Positions 52,795-61,195 of a stretch of DNA of 64,000 bases are shown piece by piece. The notes beneath the pieces are model-generated. The model made no database searches, was not told the DNA's origin, and saw only the letters and a list, made by a program, of their open reading frames with translations. Each line of letters starts with the position of its first letter. The first letter of the stretch is position 1. The DNA comes from Coleofasciculus sp. LEGE 07092 (GTDB taxonomy: Bacteria > Cyanobacteriota > Cyanobacteriia > Cyanobacteriales > Coleofasciculaceae): NCBI RefSeq assembly GCF_015207375.1, contig NZ_JADEWY010000009.1, positions 17,624 to 81,623 of the forward strand. Direction: 5' to 3'. A program made the translations under genes and the position numbers.

Positions 52795-53394
52795 TTACTC
52801 AAAACAGTAACCTAGACTTGCCGAACTCACAAAACCGCTCATCGGTTTTTCAATTGGCACCCAACCATTGACTCCCTCATTAGCAATATAAACCGTTTGA
52901 TTTTCCTCTAGGCTTCCTACTATATCACCATTGGGTTTCGCTCTAACAGATAGGTTAGGAGAAATTACCTGACGACAGTTACTGCCAGGTACGCTAGAAA
53001 CTTCATTACTTCCTGGTGTAGTTGGCGTTGTTTCCGTCATGGATTGGGAGGGGGATGCTGCTCCAGTACAGTAGTTCAAATATCGGGCAAAAACGTAGCC
53101 ATTCATAGGCGAGTCAATCCTTACCCATCCATCGACTGGTTCACCAATAATATTGACATTTTGTTCATCATCCAATGTGCCAATTACCTGTGCATAGGGT
53201 TGCCGTCGGACATTCAAACTTGTATTGACATCTACCTCCCGGCAGTTGTCAGTCTGCTGTGCAATCTGATAACTATCCGACTTCTGTAATGATGGGGGTT
53301 GATTGGCATTGGCAGTCTTAGGAGTGGTTAAGAGTGCGAGGGAAGATAAAACCGTCAATCCTAGGATTTGCCAACTAGTTTTCTGGGAGTTCAT
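52795..53394 (-). CDS. Exported protein with two bacterial SH3 domains
   Basis: A 199-residue protein. A signal peptide (SWQILGLTVLSSLALLTTPK-TANA) is followed by two SH3b repeats: CREVDVNTSLNVRRQPYAQV with GWVRIDSPMNGYVFARYL, and CRQVISPNLSVRAKPNGDIV with GWVPIEKPMSGFVSSASL. A Thr/Pro/Ser linker separates them. SH3b domains usually bind peptidoglycan. It is next to mscS but has its own spacer of about 70 bases. Confidence 0.85.
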   Translation of the reverse strand: MNSQKTSWQILGLTVLSSLALLTTPKTANANQPPSLQKSDSYQIAQQTDNCREVDVNTSLNVRRQPYAQVIGTLDDEQNVNIIGEPVDGWVRIDSPMNGYVFARYLNYCTGAASPSQSMTETTPTTPGSNEVSSVPGSNCRQVISPNLSVRAKPNGDIVGSLEENQTVYIANEGVNGWVPIEKPMSGFVSSASLGYCFE

Positions 53395-53512
53395 TGAACT
53401 TGCTCCTCTAGTGCTTCTATGTCACCTCCTATTTTCTTGAAGATGGAAATTATCTCATCTATCTTAAGAGTTAAGAAGAAGACTTAAACACTCCTGAAGG
53501 GTTCTCTTGTCT

Positions 53513-53908
53513 ATGGCACGCCGATTAAAAAGACGCTCGTTTTTAGCCTTGAGCCTGACGGGTGCAGGGGCGGTTTTGAGCTATAAATGGCTAAAACCAG
53601 CGGTTGCCCAAAGTCATACTCTACCCATCGTTTCGCAAGTGGGAGATGTGACTGCCAACAGTGCTATTATCTGGGCGCGGGGCGATCGCATTTACCGCCT
53701 TTTGGTAGACCTTTCCACGTCCGCTAACCTCGATAGAGCCGTCCAAACTGTAAGTGGTTCCCAGGTGAGTGAGGAAAGTGACTTTACTGGTACTGTAGAC
53801 GTTAAGGGATTGCGTCCGAACACAACGTACTATTACCAGACGTACTTTGATAACAACGATAACTTGAGGAATCCTCAAAAAGGAGCGATCGCTCTGTGGA
53901 GTGGGTAA
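53513..53908 (+). pseudogene. Truncated PhoD-like phosphatase (N-terminal domain only)
   Basis: From ATG 53513 there is a twin-arginine-like signal (ARRLKRRSFLALSLTGAGAV) and the N-terminal Fn3-like domain of alkaline phosphatase D (LPIVSQVGDVTANSAIIWAR; DVKGLRPNTTYYYQTYF). The frame ends soon after, at KGAIALWSG, with no metallophosphatase domain. A complete PhoD is several hundred residues longer. The stop lies among HIP1 octamers. It is a truncated relic, although a short secreted product cannot be excluded. Confidence 0.7.
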
Positions 53909-53984
53909 GGTGGGAGCGATCGCTCATCAATCAACGAACATTTCCCCAAAACAGTATCTTTGTAGTATTCGAGGTAATATCATC

Positions 53985-54254
53985 ATGCAAATCACAATCG
54001 AACTCCCCGACGACATTGCTAACAAACTGCAACTGCAACCTGCTAACCTCTCCCGCCGAATAGTAGAACTCATTGCGGCTGACAACTATCGGCAAGGAAT
54101 CATTGGAGCGGCTGAAGTCCGCCGAATGCTCAACTTTTCCTCCCGTTGGGAAACCTACGAATTCCTTAAGCGTGAAAAAGCCTATCTGCCCTACACTGAA
54201 GATGACCTAGAACAGGATGCACAAGCGATTGGCAATTACTCTATGAAAATTTAA
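53985..54254 (+). CDS. UPF0175 family protein (antitoxin-like)
   Basis: An 89-residue protein beginning MQITIELPDDIANKLQLQPA, with a helix-turn-helix-like segment (IIGAAEVRRMLNFSSRWETY) and EFLKREKAYLPYTEDDLEQD, which is the UPF0175 pattern. Such proteins usually precede a DUF3368 PIN toxin, which is absent here. The last codons (NYSMKI and stop) fall inside a 226 bp direct repeat, so the natural C-terminus may have been replaced. ATG 53985 has GAGG upstream. Confidence 0.75.
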   Translation: MQITIELPDDIANKLQLQPANLSRRIVELIAADNYRQGIIGAAEVRRMLNFSSRWETYEFLKREKAYLPYTEDDLEQDAQAIGNYSMKI

Positions 54255-54458
54255 AGCAAAAATCTCATCCCGCATCCCTGCAAGAGCAACTGATGTTGAT
54301 GATGAAACCTAGCTTACGTCAAGAGTTTGCATCATACATCAGCCAGCAAGCTGCGATCGCAGGTTACAAAACCTTAGTCCCGGCAAATCTGGAAAAAGCC
54401 TCAAACTTAGCCGTTGCCAACCTCTATTGGTATTTCAAAGTCAGAGATGAATCAGAAG
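54233..54458. repeat. 226 bp direct repeat, copy A
   Basis: Begins CAATTACTCTATGA and ends GATGAATCAGAAGA. It is colinear, with few mismatches, with 56856-57081. It encodes SLRQEFASYISQQAAIAGYK then TLVPANLEKASNLAVANLYW in one frame (stop at 54490). The two copies flank the ATPase-TOPRIM module. Confidence 0.9.
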
Positions 54459-54527
54459 AAGAGACAGGAAAAATTGTCAAAAATACGTGACATTTTTTAT
54501 TCATCATTAACGCTTGATTTGCCACAT

Positions 54528-55187
54528 TTATTCTGAAGTATCCGCTAACTCAAATAGACGTTTTAACCATTCAACAAACTTGTTCGCGATTTCAGCATTA
54601 CAACTCAGTACCTGTGCGGTAATGGCTTGTCCCATTGGCATTCCCGGCGTTTCTTGCCAAGCTAACCACGTATGAATTAAGGCTTTGGAATGATGAATTG
54701 GCGTGTAACGATTCAATTTAAACTGTTCAATCTCTTGCACAATCGCCTCAGCTTTTGGACGCAAACTATCATCAGTCGGAATTAGAAGGGTAACAAAATC
54801 TTCCAACATTCCAGAAACTTGATTATCAGGCATTAACCAAAAGCCTATTTTGGGTTTGTCTGGTTGTGTATACACCCAGCCATCTGGGGGAGGTACTGTC
54901 GGAATCGTCTGATATCCACTCTTCATGAGTCGATTTCGTACAGCTTGCCATCGTGCCCGTAAGTCTTGATCTGCATCAACGACAATTCCTAATGTTTGTA
55001 ATTTGGGTTCATCAATTCTAGCTGGTAATCCCGCTAAAAGTGCTTCTATCCCCTCTGTTCCTTTTTCTTCCGCTACTTCTACAGAAAATGTTTCTGGCAA
55101 CTGATATTGATTACACAAAGCCCAAATTACATGGCGATCATTTTTTCCTTCAACCAATAGCTGATGAGGTTTTGGTTTTTTTGGCAT
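54528..55187 (-). CDS. DUF3226 (TOPRIM-like) protein, second gene of ATPase-TOPRIM module
   Basis: A 219-residue protein. TOPRIM catalytic features are visible: the Glu of QLLVEGKNDRHVIW (~10-23) and the acidic pair in TLGIVVDADQDLRARW (~65-80). Later motifs include KIGFWLMPDNQVSGMLEDFV and HTWLAWQETPGMPMGQAITA. Its ATG overlaps the ATPase stop as TGATG, so translation is coupled. In OLD, Gabija and PARIS defence systems an ABC-type ATPase controls a TOPRIM nuclease. DUF3226 next to an AAA_15/21 ATPase fits that plan, but activity is inferred. Confidence 0.8.
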   Translation of the reverse strand: MPKKPKPHQLLVEGKNDRHVIWALCNQYQLPETFSVEVAEEKGTEGIEALLAGLPARIDEPKLQTLGIVVDADQDLRARWQAVRNRLMKSGYQTIPTVPPPDGWVYTQPDKPKIGFWLMPDNQVSGMLEDFVTLLIPTDDSLRPKAEAIVQEIEQFKLNRYTPIHHSKALIHTWLAWQETPGMPMGQAITAQVLSCNAEIANKFVEWLKRLFELADTSE

Positions 55188-56296
55188 CAGCGCACCTCAA
55201 TACTTTGACGCACAGCAACACCCAACTTTTCAGAATCGTATTCAACCGGACGTATCTCTTCACCCTTACGACTCAATCGAAATAATTTGCCCATTGATGG
55301 ATCATCTAATTCATCCAAAGCTTCTTGAAACGCACAAATACAGTCCCAACTATGAGTTGTCGCAAAAATTTGTATGTTTAACTGCTGTGCTATTTCTAAC
55401 ATCAAGCGCCACATATCTGTTTGAGACTCATAATATAGACCTGTCTCGATCTCATCGACGAGTAAAAAACCATTTTCAACTGTCACGGCTGCCATCGCTA
55501 GGTTGAGTATTCGTCCCATTCCTTCGCCCATGCTACTTAAAGGAAGCGGCTCTGTTTTACCTTCAACTTTAAGCAAAATATCACTGTAAAAATTTTGGTT
55601 GCTAGTAAAACTAAGACGTTGTATATTTGGAGCTAATGTTTGCAGAGCCTCTATTACTTTATCTTCTTTAGGAGTAAGAATAATTTTATCCCAAAGACGA
55701 GCCAAATCTCTAACTTCTGTTAATTCATTTGTAACCCATATACTTTCAGAACTTGAACTTGGTAAATGCAATATTGATTTTTTGTAAAAATTTTGATGAG
55801 AAAAACCGTCACTTGAAATAGGAAAAGGATTGTAGCTTTTGTTATCGTATAAAACGGCAAGACATTTACGACTTAATTCTGTCTCTAAATCTAAGTCCCT
55901 TTCGTCGATAGTCGGATTATTTGAAGAAAATTGTGCATTATGTACCTCAGCAACTTGAATAATTATTTTTTTAGTTGAACTAGATTGAATAATAATCTTT
56001 TTTTCTTCAGTAGTCTGGTTTTTATAAAATAAACGATATATCGGGTATTTATATTTTATTTTTAATAAACTGCTATCTGTAGAAATATTTGAGTCTTTAA
56101 TGTTTACTTCTCCACGGTTTATCATGACGCCAAATAGATAGATTGGATTGCCATGATTAGTTATTAAATATACAGCTTCTAATAAGGTGGTTTTGCCAAC
56201 ATTATTCATGCCCACGAACAGATTAACCTGTGCCAACCCGTCGATATGAAAGTTATTGAAGCAGCGATAATTTTGTATAGTGAGATCACGTAACAT
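55187..56296 (-). CDS. AAA family (ABC-type) ATPase, first gene of ATPase-TOPRIM module
   Basis: A 369-residue ATPase of the AAA_15/AAA_21 type. It has Walker A FVGMNNVGKTTLLEAVYL (~27-44), an ABC signature-like LSSMGEGMGRILNLAMAAV, Walker B FLLVDEIETGLYYESQ and the H-loop ATTHSWDCICAF. The central region (~70-200) is AT-rich and divergent, as is usual for the sensing insert of these proteins. Compared with AriA of PARIS or the ATPase half of OLD, layout and size agree. It is translated together with the DUF3226 gene and flanked by direct repeats. Confidence 0.85.
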   Translation of the reverse strand: MLRDLTIQNYRCFNNFHIDGLAQVNLFVGMNNVGKTTLLEAVYLITNHGNPIYLFGVMINRGEVNIKDSNISTDSSLLKIKYKYPIYRLFYKNQTTEEKKIIIQSSSTKKIIIQVAEVHNAQFSSNNPTIDERDLDLETELSRKCLAVLYDNKSYNPFPISSDGFSHQNFYKKSILHLPSSSSESIWVTNELTEVRDLARLWDKIILTPKEDKVIEALQTLAPNIQRLSFTSNQNFYSDILLKVEGKTEPLPLSSMGEGMGRILNLAMAAVTVENGFLLVDEIETGLYYESQTDMWRLMLEIAQQLNIQIFATTHSWDCICAFQEALDELDDPSMGKLFRLSRKGEEIRPVEYDSEKLGVAVRQSIEVR

Positions 56297-56855
56297 AAAT
56301 TCTTGGCTAAAGGAGCAGTGATTATCTCTTATCTTAGAGGCTAATCGTTAGTGTGGTCATAGCTGGGTGATGATGAGGCGAGGAATACCCTGGAATTTAT
56401 CGAAGAATTAGGAAACGCGATCGCATGGAAAATAGTGGTAAGATTTACGCCAAACCTCCATTTTTGTGTCCTAACCTACAAGCGATCGCACGTTGATCTG
56501 TCATCGTCTGGTTTGCCTTGGTTAAGCCAGATTTGTCCGTCAAAAGTGACGCCACCAATATTGTTCTAGGTGGTAAGCTTGGCGCAGGTGTTGTAAGGCG
56601 GCTGTTGAGAGCAATCCTTTCACCAGAGCAACAAATTGTCCCCACGCTAGCAATTGCGACTCGCTTTTGGCTCGGTTGAACTGATATCTTATGTGTTGAT
56701 AACATAGAAATTACATCCCATGTAATGGGACATTAGCGCGATCGCTTCCCCCATCCGAACTCAAACAGCTTCAAAGTGCCGACTTCAGCAACTCAGAAGC
56801 CACAGCTAACCAAGAAGCAAGTAGACATACAACCGCCTTGGCAGTACCACCAGAA
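56297..56855. other. Spacer with decayed sequence
   Basis: The 890-base interval between the ATPase and the ABC binding protein holds no intact gene. A plus-strand frame near 56370-56430 (DDEARNTLEFIEELGNAIAW) and an AT-rich palindrome near 56700 look like gene remnants. HIP1 octamers are frequent. The following direct repeat copy carries a fragment frame. Confidence 0.3.
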
Positions 56856-57101
56856 CAATTACTCTATGAGAACTTAAAGCAAAAATCTCATCCCGCATCC
56901 CTGCACGATCAACTGATGTTGATGATGAAACCTAGCTTACGTCAAGAGTTTGCATCATACATCAGCCAGCAAGCTGCGATCGCAGGTTACAAAACCTTAG
57001 TCCCGGCAAATCTGGAAAAAGCCTCAAACTTAGCCGTTGCCAACCTCTACTGGTATTTTCAAGTCAGAGATGAATCAGAAGACGAAGCAGTAGCGGTGTA
57101 A
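56856..57101 (+). pseudogene. 226 bp direct repeat, copy B, with fragment ORF
   Basis: Bases 56856-57081 repeat 54233-54458. Here the frame is open further upstream (PPEQLLYENLKQKSHPAS, extending back to about 56738 without a clear start) and ends at 57101. Copy B therefore may be the end of the original gene and copy A a transposed or duplicated piece. The encoded ~85-residue helical sequence is not recognised. Confidence 0.6.
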
Positions 57102-57188
57102 AAGTGAGAATCTAAAGAGCGATCGCTTTCGGTATCAGCAAAATCCTGTGACCTCCTACACTAAAAAGAAGTTAGGTCTTAAATCAAT

Positions 57189-58982
57189 ATGCTTTGCCGT
57201 TGGTTAACTCGTTGGCGCACGCTCTCTCTAGCAGTCACTCTATCACTGGTTTGCCTGTTGACCCTTACAAGTTGCAGCCCGAGCCAGTTTAAAACTGAGG
57301 CAGCTCAAGTCTCACAACTGGTTTTCGTTTCCCCATCTGACCCGTCCACATTTAATCCTCCCCTGAATGACTCCTTATTTAGCCGTATTGTCTACGGCTT
57401 GATTTACGACGGACTCATTAATGAAAATGGTCTGACAGCCGAACTGGAACCCGGACTCGCTGAATCGTGGGAAATCTCAGAGGATAAGCGCCGGATTACC
57501 TTTACCCTGCGCGAAGGGTTGAAGTGGTCGGACGGGGAACCCTTCACAGCAGATGATATCGTCTTTACCTACAACGATATCTACCTCAATGAAAAAATTC
57601 CCACGGGTATCAGAGATATTCTTCGCATTGGTACTTCTGGTGCTTTTCCCTCTGTCAGAAAACTCGATGAACGGCGGGTTGAGTTTACTGTACCAGAACC
57701 CTTTGCACCATTTTTAAGATATGTCGGTGGTATTACTATTCTGCCCAAACACGTCTTGCAAAACGCAGTGCAAACGACCGATGCTAATGGAAATCTCAAG
57801 TATCTCTCGACTTGGGGCACTAATACTGACCCACAAAAAATTATCGGTAATGGTCTCTATGAAATGGTCAGCTATACTCCCGCTCAACGAATCATTCTTC
57901 GCCGTAATCCTTATTACTGGCGCAATGATGAGGAAGGGAATACCCAACCCTACATTGAGCGCATTATTGTGCAAATTATCGAAAACACCGATAACCAGTT
58001 GGTGACATTTCGTTCTGGAGGACTAGATAGTTTTGAAGTGACGCCCGAATCTTTTAGTTTGCTCAAGCAAGAAGAAGAACGAGGAAACTATAGTATTTAT
58101 AACGGTGGACCTACATCAGACACAAGATTTGTGGGTTTCAATCTCAATAAAGCACGCAATCAAAAGGGAGAACCCTTTGTAGACCAGATTAAATCTCGTT
58201 GGTTCAATACCTTGGCATTTCGGCAAGCTGTCGCACATGCAATTAACCGCGAGGCGATGAAAACCAATATTTATCGAGGATTGGGTGACTTACAACATTC
58301 ACCCATTCCTGTCCAAAGTCCTTTTTATTTATCTCCCGAAGATGGATTAAAAATCTACAACTACGACCCACAAAAGGCAAAGCAACTGCTATTAGATGCA
58401 GGGTTTAACTACAATTCCCAAGGACAACTACTGGACTGGGATGATAACCCCGTGCGATTTACTCTGCTGGTAAAAGCGGAAGAAAAATCAAGAGTTGATG
58501 CGGCTGTTCAGATTCAACAAGACTTGAAAAAGCTAGGAATTCAAGCTGATTTACAGGTGATCAACTTCAACGTCATCGTCCAAAAGCTCTTAAATCGGGA
58601 TTGGGAAGTGTATGTGGGGGGATTTGGTGGTGGTGGAGTAGAACCGCACAGTGGCTTTAATATCTGGTACTCTCAAGGTTCATTGCATCAATTCAATCAA
58701 GGTTTTATGGCGGGAGAACCCCCGATTCAGGGTTGGGAAGCGTCAGATTGGGAATTGGAAATTGACCGCCTATTTGAGGCGGGTGTGAAAGAATTAGATG
58801 ATGAAAAGCGCAAAGAGATTTACGGTCAGTTTCAGAAAATTGTCGCTGAACAATTGCCGTTCATTTATCTGGTGAATCCGCTAGCGTTCGAGGCAGTACG
58901 CGATCGCATCCAGAACGTCAAGTACTCGGCTTTAGGTGGAGCCTTCTGGAATTTATATGAACTTGAGGTGACGGCGAATTGA
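57189..58982 (+). CDS. ABC transporter substrate-binding lipoprotein (peptide/nickel family 5)
   Basis: A 597-residue SBP_bac_5 protein. The signal has a lipobox LTSC (Cys29). Family motifs include VFVSPSDPSTFNPPLNDSLF, LEPGLAESWEISEDKRRITF, LREGLKWSDGEPFTADDIVF, a region around FRQAVAHAINREAMKTNIYR, and GEPPIQGWEASDWELEIDRL. It captures peptides or similar ligands for an inner-membrane permease. No permease or ATPase gene is adjacent, as is common for cyanobacterial members. Confidence 0.9.
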   Translation: MLCRWLTRWRTLSLAVTLSLVCLLTLTSCSPSQFKTEAAQVSQLVFVSPSDPSTFNPPLNDSLFSRIVYGLIYDGLINENGLTAELEPGLAESWEISEDKRRITFTLREGLKWSDGEPFTADDIVFTYNDIYLNEKIPTGIRDILRIGTSGAFPSVRKLDERRVEFTVPEPFAPFLRYVGGITILPKHVLQNAVQTTDANGNLKYLSTWGTNTDPQKIIGNGLYEMVSYTPAQRIILRRNPYYWRNDEEGNTQPYIERIIVQIIENTDNQLVTFRSGGLDSFEVTPESFSLLKQEEERGNYSIYNGGPTSDTRFVGFNLNKARNQKGEPFVDQIKSRWFNTLAFRQAVAHAINREAMKTNIYRGLGDLQHSPIPVQSPFYLSPEDGLKIYNYDPQKAKQLLLDAGFNYNSQGQLLDWDDNPVRFTLLVKAEEKSRVDAAVQIQQDLKKLGIQADLQVINFNVIVQKLLNRDWEVYVGGFGGGGVEPHSGFNIWYSQGSLHQFNQGFMAGEPPIQGWEASDWELEIDRLFEAGVKELDDEKRKEIYGQFQKIVAEQLPFIYLVNPLAFEAVRDRIQNVKYSALGGAFWNLYELEVTAN

Positions 58983-59100
58983 GCAAGAGTTTTACTCTGG
59001 CTTTCGTAGTCTATTAACTCAGATCTTGCAGCCCTGATAATAAACTCAAAGATACTGTAAGGTGGGCAAAAGTAACTGTATATTTTTCAGGTTAAATTGT

Positions 59101-59343
59101 ATGACAGACTCCGGTTCAAATGACAACCCCGAATTACTCTCTGTCGCTCAAACTGTCGAGCTACTTGGCGTAACTCGTCAGCGTATTCACGACCTAATTA
59201 AGAATGGTCAGATTGTAGCTCGCAAACTTGGGCGTTACTACTATATAGAAGCTGGTGAGATAGAGAGATACAACAATCAACCTACTGGAAAACCCTATCA
59301 GCCACGTAGTACAACATCTCACCCAAATTCTATTGACAATTGA
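59101..59343 (+). CDS. Small helix-turn-helix (MerR/excisionase-like) protein
   Basis: An 80-residue protein from ATG 59101. Residues ~10-60 form an HTH_17 domain (ELLSVAQTVELLGVTRQRIH; DLIKNGQIVARKLGRYYYIE). The tail is polar. It is directly upstream of, and nearly touching, a DNA methyltransferase gene, in the position of a restriction-modification controller. It may regulate the methylase or nuclease, but the fold is closer to excisionase than to classical C proteins. Confidence 0.75.
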   Translation: MTDSGSNDNPELLSVAQTVELLGVTRQRIHDLIKNGQIVARKLGRYYYIEAGEIERYNNQPTGKPYQPRSTTSHPNSIDN

Positions 59344-59393
59344 CAATAGAAATTATAAACTCAAGCTATACTAACGTACTAAAGGTTAAATGG

Positions 59394-60380
59394 ATGCTCC
59401 CGTTTCAACTGATTCCTACTGATGTTGCAACTCAACAAGGACTGCAACAGGTTTACGTGAGTAAGCATGGCATCCTTTATCAAGGAGATTGTCTTAAACT
59501 TCTGTCAGCTTTGCCTGATGAGTCTGTAGATATTATATTTGCCGATCCACCCTTTAATCTTGGCAAAAAATACGGTGAAGGTGTAAGCGATCAGATGGAG
59601 GTAAATAAGTATTTAAGTTGGTCAAAACAGTGGCTCGGTGAAAGCATTCGATTGCTTAAACCTGGTGGAAGTTTATTTGTATTTAATCTGCCTAAATGGT
59701 GTATAGAATACGGTGCATATCTGAATCAACAAGGGATGTGGTTTCGGCATTGGATTGCTTGCAGAATGCCAAAAGCTTTTCCTAGAGGTAAAAGAATGTC
59801 TCCCGCTCACTATGGACTAATCTATTACACTAAGGGGGAACCATTAGTCTTCAATAAAGTCTACACACCCATTCAAGTTTGTCGGCATTGTGGTGGAGAA
59901 ATCCGTGACTATGGTGGGCATCGAAAAAAACTTAATGAAAAGGGTATTAATTTAATGGATGTCTGGGACACGTCAGACGATGTTTGGGAGGATGCCCCCG
60001 AAGCTGATGCCAACGAAGTTTTATGGACATTGACAGAGGAAATGTGGGCTGATATTCCACCAGTTCGGCATCGTCGCCACAAAAAACGAGTTCCAAATGA
60101 ACTTGCTCCTATTATGCTAGAACGAATTATTGCAATGGCATCTAATCCGGGTCAGATTGTGGTTGATCCTTTTGGGGGTTCTGGCACTACATTTTATGCA
60201 GCAGAAAAATTACACCGTTACTGGATTGGGTCAGAAATTGGAGACACAGCTCCAGCAGTAGAACGATTGACTGATCTGACAAATGGAATCATAGAGCAAT
60301 GGGAATCGGCAAGGGGAAGTAAGAAATTGAAGCAACCCGAAACAACTGCGTTGCAACTATCGATTCCTTACTCTACATAG
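59394..60380 (+). CDS. DNA methyltransferase (N4-cytosine/N6-adenine, beta class)
   Basis: A 328-residue methylase from ATG 59394; a TTG at 59340 is possible. The catalytic motif IV DPPFNLGKKYGE (~57-68) precedes the SAM motif I VVDPFGGSGTTFYAAEKLHR near the C-terminus, the order of the beta class. The target-recognition part lies between and contains a CRHC-type pair (VCRHCGGEIRD). It is convergent with a BglII/BamHI-like nuclease gene that has an in-frame stop, so it may now act as a solitary methylase. Confidence 0.88.
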   Translation: MLPFQLIPTDVATQQGLQQVYVSKHGILYQGDCLKLLSALPDESVDIIFADPPFNLGKKYGEGVSDQMEVNKYLSWSKQWLGESIRLLKPGGSLFVFNLPKWCIEYGAYLNQQGMWFRHWIACRMPKAFPRGKRMSPAHYGLIYYTKGEPLVFNKVYTPIQVCRHCGGEIRDYGGHRKKLNEKGINLMDVWDTSDDVWEDAPEADANEVLWTLTEEMWADIPPVRHRRHKKRVPNELAPIMLERIIAMASNPGQIVVDPFGGSGTTFYAAEKLHRYWIGSEIGDTAPAVERLTDLTNGIIEQWESARGSKKLKQPETTALQLSIPYST

Positions 60381-60398
60381 CACACCCTGCATGAAACT

Positions 60399-60992
60399 TC
60401 AGACCAATGCACGACCATCTGTTCCTTTGATAATCGTTGGTACATTGTTATCTACTTGGTCGTGTTCAATTACGAAGATAGCCAGAAAACCTTCTTCAAT
60501 CCGGATTGCTCGCTAAACATCAAAGTATGGCTCTAGCTCTTCATAATTGCCAATCCGATCAGTTAAATAAGGGTAAAGTTTCCTACTTGGGAGTACCAAG
60601 GCAGCACCTAGAAAAACACCACGCAGCAGTCCAAGAACCATTTTATTGATTGCTCGATGACTTGAGGAGATATTACCCGTTTCCCATTCGAGAGCAAAAA
60701 GATAGTTGTCAATGACTTTTGTTGCATCGACCTTTCCGGGTGATCGGGTTGCATAGTTAATCTGAGTTTCCAATCTCCATCCAAATCTATCCCTCAATGC
60801 AATCATGCAAGCTTCTTTAATTGGCTTGACACCATTACCATGCTTTATCGGATTAATTGTAAAGCTGGATGTACCAGGAGGATGAGCAATGAGAGAGATG
60901 GCATCACGAATTTCAGCCCGAATGATAGACCAATCACTTGATTCTTCAAAATTTCCAACACTGAGCAAAGAAATCTCTCTGACAATCTTCAT
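60399..60992 (-). pseudogene. Restriction endonuclease (BglII/BamHI-like) with in-frame TAG
   Basis: Read from ATG 60992, the frame encodes MKIVREISLLSVGNFEESSD, RLETQINYATRSPGKVDATK, a nuclease core FALEWETGNISSSHRAINKM (ExE type) and YPYLTDRIGNYEELEPYF, then TAG at 60513-60515. In the same frame it continues RAIRIEEGFLAIFVIEHDQV ... KGTDGRALV to TGA at 60399. The continuation is in register and protein-like, so a nonsense change (plausibly TGG to TAG) interrupts a 197-residue enzyme. The MITE at 61003 sits ten bases before the start, removing the native ribosome site. Confidence 0.75.
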
Positions 60993-61002
60993 ACTGATTG
61001 CT

Positions 61003-61182
61003 TATCCCTCTTCTGTCACTCTCCCTAGAGTAAACCCTGAAAGCCTTACACAGAGAGACTTTTACTCTATGAGATTAAGTCATGGGTTTCTGTTAGGCAA
61101 GCGATCGCTCTATTGTCCATGAGGTTTGACTTTCATCCGTTGGCTGCAATTTTTATTTTCCCAGAGTGACAGAAGAGGGATA
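61003..61182. mobile_element. 180 bp element with the same termini as the 42.5/45.0 kb MITEs
   Basis: TATCCCTCTTCTGTCACTC at 61003 and GAGTGACAGAAGAGGGATA ending at 61182 are perfect 19 bp terminal inverted repeats, with TA at the outer edges. The interior is unrelated to the 118 bp copies and contains a HIP1 octamer. It is a different MITE using the same transposase termini. Confidence 0.85.
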
Positions 61183-61195
61183 GGTGACATCCTCG

